This document shows, piece after piece, positions 35,299-43,479 of a DNA stretch of 44,733 bases. Every line of letters starts with the position of its first letter. Position 1 is the first letter of the stretch. Under the pieces are notes generated by a model. The model made no database searches and was not told the DNA's origin. It saw only the letters and a program-made list of their open reading frames with translations. The stretch covers positions 1 to 44,733 of the forward strand of contig JBPCKZ010000044.1 in NCBI GenBank assembly GCA_051003795.1. Reading direction: 5' to 3'. The translations under genes and the position numbers were made by a program. This DNA is from JALYXS01 sp051003795 (lineage in GTDB: Bacteria > Acidobacteriota > Terriglobia > Bryobacterales > Bryobacteraceae).

Positions 35299-36498
35299 TT
35301 ACCTTAAAATTCTTCCGAGCATTCCGATCGATTCGCGGTCGAGATCGAGGTGCGTGTGCAGCCGCGCGGCGTACATTGAGAGTCCCGCCGCGGTGCACCA
35401 GGACGGGTCCTGCAGCTCTTCAGGCCAATCCATGAATCCGGTTGCCAGCCCTAGCCGCGCCTGGCAATCGAGCACGCCTTCCGCCGCGTCGCACATCCCG
35501 TGGAGCTGCGCCGCGCCGCCCGTCATCACTATGCCGCCCCCCAACGCGCGCTCCATGCCGACTCGCGCCAGTTCGCGCTTCACCAGGCGGAACAGTTCTT
35601 TCGCGCGGACTTCCAGAATTTCATTTAGCTGCCGCCGGGAAGCCTCGCGTGGATCGCGCTCCCCGCGGATCGGAAGCTCGATCAAGCTGTTCAGCGCCGT
35701 CGATTCCGCGATCGCGCTGCCGAAATCGTGTTTGATCAGCACGGCGTCTTCGTAGCCGATCCGGAGGAAATGGGCGATATCCCTAGTAAAGTGATCGCCG
35801 CAGATCGCGAGGCTGGAGGCAAGCTGGAGCGCGTCCCCATGATAGACGACCAGTTCGGTCGAGTGCGCGCCGATATCGATCGCGGCGATTCCATTCCGGC
35901 GATCTTCGGGCAGAACGGCGGCGTAGCATGCGGCCAGGCCGCCGAAAACAGTTTCGTCGACGGCGAGCTGCGCCTGATTGACCGCCCCAATCAGAGCATT
36001 GTGTTCCTGGATCGACACGGTTATCAAGTGCGCGTTCGCTTCCAGATTCGAAGCGAGCATCTTGCGCGGATCGCGATGGCCGGGATGATCGTCAATCGCG
36101 AAATCCTGAGGGAAGATCTGCAGGACCATGCGATCTTCCTGAAGCTGCACATTCAGGGCGCGCTCCAGGGCACGATTGACGTCGCGCTGTTCGAGCTCGC
36201 GCGGGCGGCCGACGTCAAGGCGGCTTCGCGTATTGGCGCCACGAACCGTGAGACCGCCAAAGCCGATGGTGACATTTTCGACGGAGACCTGCGCGTCGGT
36301 CTCGGCGAGCCGCACGGCTCGCGAGATCGATTCGGAAACCGCCTGCTGATCGGCGATACAGCTCCTGGACCAACCGCGCGATTCCACGATTCCGCGGCCA
36401 AGGAAGCGGAGACGCGAATTCTCAAGCGCGCCGATGACACAGCGAGTGTAAAGGCTGCCGGGATCGACGCCCACCGCAAGAAATTGCTTATGGCTCAT
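35299..36498 (-). CDS. ftsA: Cell-division protein FtsA
   Basis: A 399-residue actin-like protein. FLAVGVDPGSLYTRCVIG is the phosphate-1 loop, a slightly unusual version of the DIGT type; GIAAIDIGAHSTELVVY is the phosphate-2 loop; GGGIVMTGGAAQLHG is the adenosine motif. The 1C domain lies at about 85-165. The C-terminal ESIGMLGRILR can form the membrane-targeting amphipathic helix. FtsA tethers FtsZ filaments to the inner membrane. It follows ftsQ by 75 nt and precedes ftsZ by 26 nt, the usual order. Confidence 0.95.
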   Translation of the reverse strand: MSHKQFLAVGVDPGSLYTRCVIGALENSRLRFLGRGIVESRGWSRSCIADQQAVSESISRAVRLAETDAQVSVENVTIGFGGLTVRGANTRSRLDVGRPRELEQRDVNRALERALNVQLQEDRMVLQIFPQDFAIDDHPGHRDPRKMLASNLEANAHLITVSIQEHNALIGAVNQAQLAVDETVFGGLAACYAAVLPEDRRNGIAAIDIGAHSTELVVYHGDALQLASSLAICGDHFTRDIAHFLRIGYEDAVLIKHDFGSAIAESTALNSLIELPIRGERDPREASRRQLNEILEVRAKELFRLVKRELARVGMERALGGGIVMTGGAAQLHGMCDAAEGVLDCQARLGLATGFMDWPEELQDPSWCTAAGLSMYAARLHTHLDLDRESIGMLGRILR

Positions 36499-36573
36499 AG
36501 CGATGTGGCGTACGCACGCCTGCGTGCCGCGTCCCCACTCATGGGGACGCCTTTCAAGACGCGGCGGACATAG

Positions 36574-37320
36574 TTACTTTGTGATAATCCGGTCATCCAG
36601 CCTCAAGTCGAAGGTCGAAATGCCGCCCGAGCGGCTCTTGATCTCGGCGTAGTGATTCAGAAAGTTCTCATAGCGCGACCCGTAATTCCGGTCGCCCATC
36701 CAAAGCTCGACGGCGCGCCCTTGCACCTGCGTCGTCAGCCGCAAGTCCGCGACGTTCGAAGCGTCCACTTCCGAAATATCCTTTGCGGCGCTTTTCTCCA
36801 GGCCATCCAGAAGCCGCAGCATGGCATGAACCCGGTCGCGGCGGTCGCGCTCATTTTGGTCCTCCGTTATGCCGTTGAGAACGGGAAACTCGAATCGCCG
36901 GCGGGGCGGCGAAAGCAGCACGCCCTGCGTATCGATCAGCGCGTAGCGGCGCGCGGGCAAAATTACAAACGCGACAGGTTTGCGTTCGTGGATGCGCACG
37001 ATCACCCGATTGGGCCAGATACGCGATAGCGACGCATCTTCCACCCAATCGATGGCGAGAAGGCGGCGGCGGCGCTCGGCAAGCGGCAGGCGGAAAATGC
37101 TGCGGCCGCCATCCGCCGCGAAACTCTGCAAAATTCTAGCGCGCGAAGCGTTCTCGATGCCTTGCAGTTCGGGCTGGTTCATTTCGAAGCGCGAACCGGT
37201 CATTGCGAACCGCTGCACTTTGCGGGCCGCCACCCCGGACGTTACCAAAACGGCCAACCACGCGCCGAGCGTCAGCCACGGCCGCCAACGCACTTTCGTG
37301 GGCTTAATTTCCTTACCCAC
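36574..37320 (-). CDS. ftsQ: Cell-division protein FtsQ
   Basis: A 248-residue bitopic membrane protein. GTG 37320 is chosen: GGAGGG stands 8 nt before it and it overlaps the murC stop by 8 nt. The frame is open further upstream, but that part lies inside murC. A short basic cytoplasmic tail (KEIKPTKVRWRPW) precedes one helix (about 17-35). A POTRA domain (about 55-120) follows, ending RIWPNRVIVRIHERKPVAFV, then the beta domain. FtsQ links cytoplasmic and periplasmic division proteins. Sequence divergence is normal for this protein; position between murC and ftsA supports the call. Confidence 0.92.
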   Translation of the reverse strand: MGKEIKPTKVRWRPWLTLGAWLAVLVTSGVAARKVQRFAMTGSRFEMNQPELQGIENASRARILQSFAADGGRSIFRLPLAERRRRLLAIDWVEDASLSRIWPNRVIVRIHERKPVAFVILPARRYALIDTQGVLLSPPRRRFEFPVLNGITEDQNERDRRDRVHAMLRLLDGLEKSAAKDISEVDASNVADLRLTTQVQGRAVELWMGDRNYGSRYENFLNHYAEIKSRSGGISTFDLRLDDRIITK

Positions 37321-38689
37321 GGCGCAGGCCCTCCAATATCTTGCCGGCCGCCTGCCAGACATTCCCGGCGCCTAGCGTGACGACCATGTCTTTGTCTTTC
37401 ACATCGGCCAGAATCGCTTCGACTCCGTTTTCGATCGACGGCGCGTAAGCCACCGAACGATGCCCGAATTGCCGGATGCGATCCACCATGGCCGCGGCCG
37501 TCACGCCGGGAATCGGCTCTTCCGACGCGGCGTAAATATCTAGCACATGCACGCGGTCGGCCTGGTGAAAGGCGCTCGCGAACTCGTCCATCAAATGCAT
37601 CGTGCGAGTGTAGCGGTGCGGCTGAAACAGGACATGAATGCGGCGCGGATCGCACGAGCGGGCGGCGGAAAGCGTTGCCCGGATCTCCGTCGGATGATGC
37701 CCGTAGTCGTCGATTACGGTGACGCCGCGCTCTTCTCCGCGAAGCTGGAAACGGCGATCGACTCCGCTAAATGTCTCGAGACCCGCGCGGATCGAGTCCG
37801 GCTGCACGCCCAACTCCAAGGCCACGGCCACCGCGGCAGTCGCATTCAGCACGTTGTGTTCGCCCGGCACCGCCAAATGAAAAGCGCCGAGGTCCGTATC
37901 GCGAAAATGCAAGCGAAAGGTACTTGAGAAAGGACTGCATTTGACGTCGCTCACCGCAAGATCGGATTGCGCGCTCTTGCCGTAAGTAATGGTCCGCCGG
38001 CGGACTTCGGGAAGAATGCTCTTCACGTTGTCATCGTCGAGGCAGACGATTACCGCGCCATAAAACGGAACTTTGTTGACGAATTCGAGAAAGGAATTGC
38101 GGATATCGTCGAGCGAAGAATAGCAATCCAGATGCTCGCGGTCGATGTTGGTCACCACCGCTAGAATGGGCGCGAGCTTGAGAAAAGAACGGTCGCTTTC
38201 GTCGGATTCGACCACCAGAAAATCGCTGCGGCCCACGCGGGCATTCGAGCCGCCCATCGTTCCCACCTTGCCGCCCACGACCACCGTCGGATCGAGACCC
38301 GCGTGGTTCAGGATGGTCGCGACCATGGAGGTGGTTGTGGTCTTGCCGTGGCTGCCCGCGATCGCGATTCCGTATTTCAGGCGCATTAACTCGGCGAGCA
38401 GTTCCCCCCGGGGAATCACCGGGATCGCCAGGCGGCGCGCTTCCTGAACTTCGGGATTCCGTTCGTCCACCGCGGAACTCACCACCAGCGCCTTCGCGCC
38501 GCCGAGATTCGACGCGTCGTGCCCTTCGAACACGCGCGCGCCGAGCGCCGCCAGGCGGTCGGTGGTGGGCGTCAGCTTCAGATCCGAACCGGAAATGGTG
38601 TAGCCGAGATTTAGCAGCACTTCGGCGATGCCGCTCATGCCGATCCCGCCGATTCCCGCGAAATGCAGATGCTGCTTGCGAAAAAACAT
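37313..38689 (-). CDS. murC: UDP-N-acetylmuramate--L-alanine ligase MurC
   Basis: A 458-residue Mur ligase. The N-terminal dinucleotide-like motif HFAGIGGIGMSGIAEVLL is specific to MurC. GSHGKTTTTSMVA is the ATP-binding loop, and VIDDYGHHPTEIRATL and HVLFQPHRYTR are conserved C-terminal motifs. It adds L-Ala to UDP-MurNAc in the cytoplasm. ATG 38689 has AGGGAA directly upstream. ftsQ follows with overlap; in many bacteria murB and ddl come between, but not here. Confidence 0.97.
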   Translation of the reverse strand: MFFRKQHLHFAGIGGIGMSGIAEVLLNLGYTISGSDLKLTPTTDRLAALGARVFEGHDASNLGGAKALVVSSAVDERNPEVQEARRLAIPVIPRGELLAELMRLKYGIAIAGSHGKTTTTSMVATILNHAGLDPTVVVGGKVGTMGGSNARVGRSDFLVVESDESDRSFLKLAPILAVVTNIDREHLDCYSSLDDIRNSFLEFVNKVPFYGAVIVCLDDDNVKSILPEVRRRTITYGKSAQSDLAVSDVKCSPFSSTFRLHFRDTDLGAFHLAVPGEHNVLNATAAVAVALELGVQPDSIRAGLETFSGVDRRFQLRGEERGVTVIDDYGHHPTEIRATLSAARSCDPRRIHVLFQPHRYTRTMHLMDEFASAFHQADRVHVLDIYAASEEPIPGVTAAAMVDRIRQFGHRSVAYAPSIENGVEAILADVKDKDMVVTLGAGNVWQAAGKILEGLRRG

Positions 38690-38738
38690 TTCCCTAGTGT
38701 ATTGTTCCGGCTATCGCCCCCGGTGTCAATCGGAATCT

Positions 38739-39809
38739 TCATTTTCCGCGCGCTACTTCTTCCAGAATTTCCGCCGCGCGCCGGGCGGCTCGCGGATGGG
38801 CCAGTTTTCGCGCCGCATTTCCCATGCTTTCGAGAGTTTCCGGCTCCTTCGCCAGAGCGCTCGCGATTTCGAAGAATTTTCCGCCCGTCCACTCGCGATC
38901 GAGCACGAGCCGGGCCGCGCCGGCTTGTTCGAAAGCTTCGGCGTTGCGAAGTTGATGCTGATCGGCGGCGAACGGGAACGGGATCAGTATTGAGGGCTTG
39001 CCGGCCGCCGCCAGTTCGGCAACGGCCCCCGCGCCCGATCGGCAGACAATCAGATTCGCTTCGGCAAACGCGGCCGGCATGTCTTTTATGAACGCCTTGA
39101 CTTCGCCGGCGCACCCGCTTTCCGCAAACTCCCTTTGAACGGAATCGAAACCGGCGGAACCGGTCTGGTGCAGAAACCGGACGGGCAGTCCCGATTCCCG
39201 GAATAGCGGCCAGCTGGCACGCGCGGCCTCGTTCAATGTGCGGGAGCCTTGGCTGCCGCCCGTTATCAGGACCGAGAAGGCGGCGTCCTTCGGCTCGGGC
39301 GCAAGCCGGAAAAAAGCTTCGCGCACGGGAACTCCGGTGACCTCCGTTTTGCCCCGCGGGAAGTAAGAGCCGGTCGATTCGAAACCGATCAAAGCGCGGG
39401 AAACGAATCTTGCGATGCGGCGATTGGTGAAACCGGGAACCGCGTTCGGCTCCATCACCACTACCGGGATGCGGCGCATCAATGCCGCGAGAACGGGCGG
39501 TCCGGCGACATAGCCGCCCATGCTGAAGACGGCCGCGGGGCGCGCGGTCCCCATGCGGCGCGTTTGCTGTCCCGTGCCGCGCATGAGTTGGCGAAGGCTG
39601 ATAAGCTTCTGCATCGTTCCAACGCTTTTTAGACCGCCGATCGAGATGTACTCGATGCGAAAACCGGCCGCCGGTACAAGCCGCGCCTCGATCCCGTTTT
39701 CCGTTCCGACAAACACGGCTTCATGGCCCCGATCCCGTAACTCTTGCGCGACGGCGATCAGCGGGATAACATGTCCGCCCGTGCCGCCGCCCGCCATTAA
39801 AAACTGCAT
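38739..39809 (-). CDS. murG: MurG, lipid II N-acetylglucosaminyltransferase
   Basis: A 356-residue GT-B glycosyltransferase. The first G-loop is MAGGGTGGHVIPLIAVAQEL; the second domain has LITGGSQGSRTLNEA and the UDP-GlcNAc motif RSGAGAVAELAAAGKPSILI with PFAADQHQLRNAEAF. It adds GlcNAc to lipid I on the inner face of the membrane to form lipid II. murC follows after 49 nt. The 130-bp gap to ftsW, upstream in the transcript, is filled by a palindromic repeat, which could influence murG expression by folding in the message. Confidence 0.97.
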   Translation of the reverse strand: MQFLMAGGGTGGHVIPLIAVAQELRDRGHEAVFVGTENGIEARLVPAAGFRIEYISIGGLKSVGTMQKLISLRQLMRGTGQQTRRMGTARPAAVFSMGGYVAGPPVLAALMRRIPVVVMEPNAVPGFTNRRIARFVSRALIGFESTGSYFPRGKTEVTGVPVREAFFRLAPEPKDAAFSVLITGGSQGSRTLNEAARASWPLFRESGLPVRFLHQTGSAGFDSVQREFAESGCAGEVKAFIKDMPAAFAEANLIVCRSGAGAVAELAAAGKPSILIPFPFAADQHQLRNAEAFEQAGAARLVLDREWTGGKFFEIASALAKEPETLESMGNAARKLAHPRAARRAAEILEEVARGK

Positions 39810-39815
39810 CGTCCT

Positions 39816-39935
39816 GTGGCGCGGGCACTCTTGCCTGCCGTGCCGACACTCGTGTCGTCACTCTTTCCGAGGCCTGATCCCGCTCGCATGTGTCCACACG
39901 ATTGTGGACACGGCAGGCAAGAGTGCCCGCGCCAC
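39816..39935. repeat. Palindromic intergenic element with 27-bp perfect inverted repeats
   Basis: The arms are 39816-39842 and 39909-39935, perfectly complementary over 27 bp; the left arm begins GTGGCGCGGGCACTC. The 66-bp core has two more hairpins: CGACAC-TC-GTGTCG (39844-39857) and GTGTCCACA-CGAT-TGTGGACAC (39890-39911). The whole could fold as a long stem topped by two short stem-loops. The size, symmetry and lack of a coding gene fit a REP-like or MITE-like element. It lies between ftsW and murG inside the dcw operon, leaving 6 nt to the murG start and 4 nt to the ftsW stop. Confidence 0.88.
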
Positions 39936-39939
39936 ATGC

Positions 39940-41091
39940 TCACCCGGCATGCTCCGAGACGTTTTGCAAAATTCCCAGGAGTGCCAGCGTACTCAGCAAC
40001 GAACTGCCGCCGAAGCTGATCATCGGCAGCGGAATCCCTTTGGTCGGCACCATCCCCAGCACCACGCTCATGTTCAAGAACGCTTGCACCACCAGCAGCA
40101 CCGTAATGCCAAGCGCCAAATATCTGCCGAACTCATCCTGGATCAAAACCGCCGCCCGGATGCCCCGCCATAAAATAATTCCAAACCCGAGAAGTATCCC
40201 GACCGAACCGGTCAGCCCCCACTCCTCGCTCACCACCGCGTAGATGAAATCCGTGTGCGCTTCCGGCAAATACAGCAATTTCTGCTTGCCCTGCATGGGA
40301 CCCTGACCCAGCGGGCCGCCCGCCCCCACGGCGATTTGCGACTGCAACGCCTGGTATCCGGTGTCGCGCGTCGTAAGCGATTTCTGCATATAACTCTTCA
40401 GGCGCGTCTTCAAGTTACCGCCGGGATCCATCTTGTCGACCATCTTGTAACCCGGATCGAAAAACTCGACCACGCGCGCGACCCGGTATGGCTTCGACAC
40501 CACGAAGAAAACCATGCCGATCATTGAGATTCCGATCACGATGGCACAGTAGCGCCTCTCCAATCCCGCGACGAAGAAGACCGTGGCCGCGGTCGCCATC
40601 AGGACGATTGCCGTCCCCAGATCCGCTATGACCACGCCAACGCTCAACAATCCAACCGCCATCGAAGCGGGAATCAGCGTGTGCTTGTCGTTGATCGCCT
40701 TCAGCCGGAGCGCCACGAAAAACGCGAGAAAGATCACCATCGCCGGCTTGGCGAGTTCGGAAGGTTGCACGCCGATTAGCCCCAAGCGAATCCAGCGGTG
40801 CTGCTGCCGGTCGATGAAATAGACCGCGAACAGCAACATGAGCGCGAGGCCAATGCACGCGAACGCGACGCTCGGATTTTGCAATTTGCGGTAGTGCGTT
40901 CTCTTGAGCAGCATCATCACGCCGAGCGCCGCCGCCATCCAAAGCACCTGTCGTTCCACGAAGTAATAGCTTGAACCCAGCTTCAATTGGGCCATCACGG
41001 ACGATGCGCTAAAGATCATGAGCGCGCCGAAGAAGACCATGAATACGGTCGTGCCGAAGAGTGTCCAGTCGGTCTTAAGTTGTTGTGCCAT
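39940..41091 (-). CDS. ftsW: FtsW, SEDS peptidoglycan glycosyltransferase of the divisome
   Basis: A 383-residue protein with about ten membrane helices. GLIGVQPSELAKPAMVIFLA and LPEAHTDFIYAVVSEEWGLTG are SEDS signatures, the latter with the catalytic-loop region, and GIPLPMISFGGSSLLSTLALLG is the conserved C-terminal helix. Position next to murG and murD supports FtsW over RodA. SEDS enzymes polymerise lipid II with a partner PBP. The start overlaps the end of murD by 17 nt. The palindromic element begins just after its stop. Confidence 0.95.
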   Translation of the reverse strand: MAQQLKTDWTLFGTTVFMVFFGALMIFSASSVMAQLKLGSSYYFVERQVLWMAAALGVMMLLKRTHYRKLQNPSVAFACIGLALMLLFAVYFIDRQQHRWIRLGLIGVQPSELAKPAMVIFLAFFVALRLKAINDKHTLIPASMAVGLLSVGVVIADLGTAIVLMATAATVFFVAGLERRYCAIVIGISMIGMVFFVVSKPYRVARVVEFFDPGYKMVDKMDPGGNLKTRLKSYMQKSLTTRDTGYQALQSQIAVGAGGPLGQGPMQGKQKLLYLPEAHTDFIYAVVSEEWGLTGSVGILLGFGIILWRGIRAAVLIQDEFGRYLALGITVLLVVQAFLNMSVVLGMVPTKGIPLPMISFGGSSLLSTLALLGILQNVSEHAG

Positions 41092-42349
41092 GGGACTTGG
41101 GATTGAGTGCCATTACGAGTTCCTTAAACGCTCTGCCGCGATGCTCGAAGCTCTGAAATTGATCGAAGCTGGCGCAGGCCGGCGCGAGCAACACGGTGTC
41201 GCCCGGGGCCGCTTGCCGGTAGGCCTCGCGGACTGCGTTATCGAGCGTGCCGGATGCAATCAGCGGGACCGCGTTGCCGAGGTCCTCCCCGATCTTCCGG
41301 GCGGCCTTGCCGATCAGCAGCGCCGCGCGCGCTTTGGCCTTCAGAGGCGCGCGAAGCGACGTGTAGTCGCTGCCCTTATCTTTTCCGCCGAGGATCGCCC
41401 AGAGTCCGCCCGAAAAGGATTCGAGGGCCTTCAAAGTGGCGTCCACGCTGGTGGCTTTCGAATCGTTGTAGAAATCGACGCCGCTTACATTGCGAACGAA
41501 CTCGAGCCGGTGTTCCACTGCGCGGAAGCTGTTTAGCGCTTCCGCGATTGCCGTTTCTTTCACTCCGGCCAGCCGCGCGGCGGCCGCGGCGGCCATGGCG
41601 TTCTCGATGTTGTGTTGCCCCCGGACCGGCAGCCCGTTTACCGGCAGCCGCGTGCGATTGAACCATACGACTGTTCCCCTGGTGAGCGCCGCGAACCTCG
41701 CGCATTCCGGATCGCTCTCGTTCAGCACGGCGAAATCGTCCGCCGATTGCGTGCGGAAGAGATTGCTCTTGGCGGAGGCGTAGTTCTCCAATGTGTGGTG
41801 GCGGTCGAGATGATTCTGAGTGACGTTCAAGCATACGCCGACGTTCGCCCGGAAGGTGCGGATCGTCTCGAGCTGGAAACTGGAGAGTTCGAGCACGTTC
41901 CACTGATCGGGGCGCGACGATTTCGTCATCGCGGTAACCGGAGTGCCGATGTTGCCTCCCACCTGCGCGGGCACTCCAGCGGTACGCAAGATGTGGGCCA
42001 CCATTGCCGTCGTGGTAGTTTTTCCGTTCGTGCCGGTAATGCCGATGGTCGGACCTTGCAGATCGGGAACGGCCAGTTCGACCTCCCCGATGACGTTGCG
42101 CCCGCTCAAGCCCGGCAAGTCGGACGGAACGCCGGGCGAGAGTACGATTAAGTCGAAATCCGCGAATTGGATTTCACTTTGCAGGTGGAATGGCACGTGC
42201 CATAGCGCGAGCGCTTCGCCCGCCTTCGGGATTTGGTCGAGAGGCCGCATGTCGGCCGCGGTCACTCTCGCTCCGTGTTCGATCAGAAACTCAACGCTCG
42301 CCAAACCCGATTTCTCCATCCCGATCACCAATGTGGCGCGGGCACTCAT
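41075..42349 (-). CDS. murD: UDP-N-acetylmuramoyl-L-alanine--D-glutamate ligase MurD
   Basis: A 424-residue Mur ligase. ATG 42349 overlaps the mraY stop as ATGA and is preferred to the longer frame. The N-terminal domain starts MSARATLVIGMEKSGLASVE. The ATP loop is ITGTNGKTTTTAMV, followed by NHLDRHHTLENYASAK, and the C-terminal domain has FYNDSKATSVDATLKAL and APACASFDQFQSFEHRG. It adds D-Glu to UDP-MurNAc-L-Ala. The codons for the first residues (17 nt at 42331-42347) are identical to part of the palindromic element's arm. Confidence 0.96.
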   Translation of the reverse strand: MSARATLVIGMEKSGLASVEFLIEHGARVTAADMRPLDQIPKAGEALALWHVPFHLQSEIQFADFDLIVLSPGVPSDLPGLSGRNVIGEVELAVPDLQGPTIGITGTNGKTTTTAMVAHILRTAGVPAQVGGNIGTPVTAMTKSSRPDQWNVLELSSFQLETIRTFRANVGVCLNVTQNHLDRHHTLENYASAKSNLFRTQSADDFAVLNESDPECARFAALTRGTVVWFNRTRLPVNGLPVRGQHNIENAMAAAAAARLAGVKETAIAEALNSFRAVEHRLEFVRNVSGVDFYNDSKATSVDATLKALESFSGGLWAILGGKDKGSDYTSLRAPLKAKARAALLIGKAARKIGEDLGNAVPLIASGTLDNAVREAYRQAAPGDTVLLAPACASFDQFQSFEHRGRAFKELVMALNPKSHGTTT

Positions 42350-43479
42350 CGCAGCTTCAACGTGGTTAGCGCGAACAGCGCCAGCACCAATCCCGCTATC
42401 CAAAACCGCACGATAATTTTCGATTCCTGCCACCCCAGCGCCTCAAAGTGGTGGTGCAACGGCGCCATCTTGAAAATTCTCTTCTTCCTCAACTTATAAC
42501 TGCCCACTTGTAAAATTACCGATAGCGTTTCCATCGCGAAAACGCCTCCAATGAAAATCAGCAGAATCTCCTGCTTGATCAAAATGGCGACAACCCCCAT
42601 CGCCCCGCCGAGCGAGAGCGATCCCACGTCGCCCATGAAAATGTCGGCGGGATGCGCGTTGTACCAGAGGAACCCGATGCTCGCTCCAGTCATCGCGCCG
42701 CAAAATATTGTGAGTTCGGCGGTGTTGGGGTTGCGCGCCAGCCCCAAATAATTGGCGAATTCGCGATGCCCACCCGCATACGTGAGCACCGTCAACGCGC
42801 TCGCCGCGATCACCATCAAACCGATCGCCAGACCGTCCAAACCGTCCGTAAGATTGACCGCGTTCGAAGACCCCACGACCACAAACACCACGAATAAGAA
42901 AAAAAAGACGAATGCAAAGGGATATGTGAGCGGGTTCCGCAGCAGCGAATGGATCAGGAGGTCCGGCTGGAATTGTTTGAAAAACGGGATATTCATCTGC
43001 GTCGAATAGTCGTTATGCGACCGCATGATCGCGAGCACCGCCGTGAGGACGCCCGCGAGCAAGATCTGCAATCCGAATTTGCCCCTGCTGGTTAGACCCA
43101 AATTGCGTTTTTTCAGGATCTTCGCGTAGTCGTCCACAAAGCCGATCGCCGCGAAACCCAAGAGGCCGAACATCGCGATCCAGACGTAGATGTAGCGCAA
43201 ATCGGCCCACAGCAGTGTCGGCACCACGATGGAGATGACGATCAACACGCCGCCCATCGTCGGCGTTCCGGCTTTTTTCCGATGCGACTGCGGACCGTCT
43301 TCCCGAATGTGCTGGCCGATCTGAAGCTGACGCAATTTCGCGATCAGCCACGGCCCCAGCGCGATGCACAAGAACAGCGCGGTGATGCCGGCGAATGCCG
43401 TCCGGAACGTAATGTAGCGAAATACGCGAAACGGGCCGACCGTCGGAAAAAGCCGCTCGTAGAGCAGGTAGTAGAGCAT
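42346..43479 (-). CDS. mraY: MraY, phospho-MurNAc-pentapeptide translocase
   Basis: A 377-residue membrane enzyme with about ten helices. HRKKAGTPTMGGVLI, GFVDDYAKILKKRNLGLTS (the Asp pair), NAVNLTDGLDGLAIG and FMGDVGSLSLGGAMG are the conserved cytoplasmic motifs, and LHHHFEALGW the C-terminal His motif. It attaches phospho-MurNAc-pentapeptide to undecaprenyl phosphate, making lipid I. ATG 43479 overlaps the murF stop by 1 nt, and its own stop overlaps murD, so murF-mraY-murD are translationally coupled. Confidence 0.98.
   Translation of the reverse strand: MLYYLLYERLFPTVGPFRVFRYITFRTAFAGITALFLCIALGPWLIAKLRQLQIGQHIREDGPQSHRKKAGTPTMGGVLIVISIVVPTLLWADLRYIYVWIAMFGLLGFAAIGFVDDYAKILKKRNLGLTSRGKFGLQILLAGVLTAVLAIMRSHNDYSTQMNIPFFKQFQPDLLIHSLLRNPLTYPFAFVFFFLFVVFVVVGSSNAVNLTDGLDGLAIGLMVIAASALTVLTYAGGHREFANYLGLARNPNTAELTIFCGAMTGASIGFLWYNAHPADIFMGDVGSLSLGGAMGVVAILIKQEILLIFIGGVFAMETLSVILQVGSYKLRKKRIFKMAPLHHHFEALGWQESKIIVRFWIAGLVLALFALTTLKLR

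Noticed and set aside
39816..40019. 67-codon frame starting in the palindromic element
   Set aside because: It reads through the inverted repeat and antisense to the ftsW end. Such frames arise automatically from the repeat and have no ribosome site.
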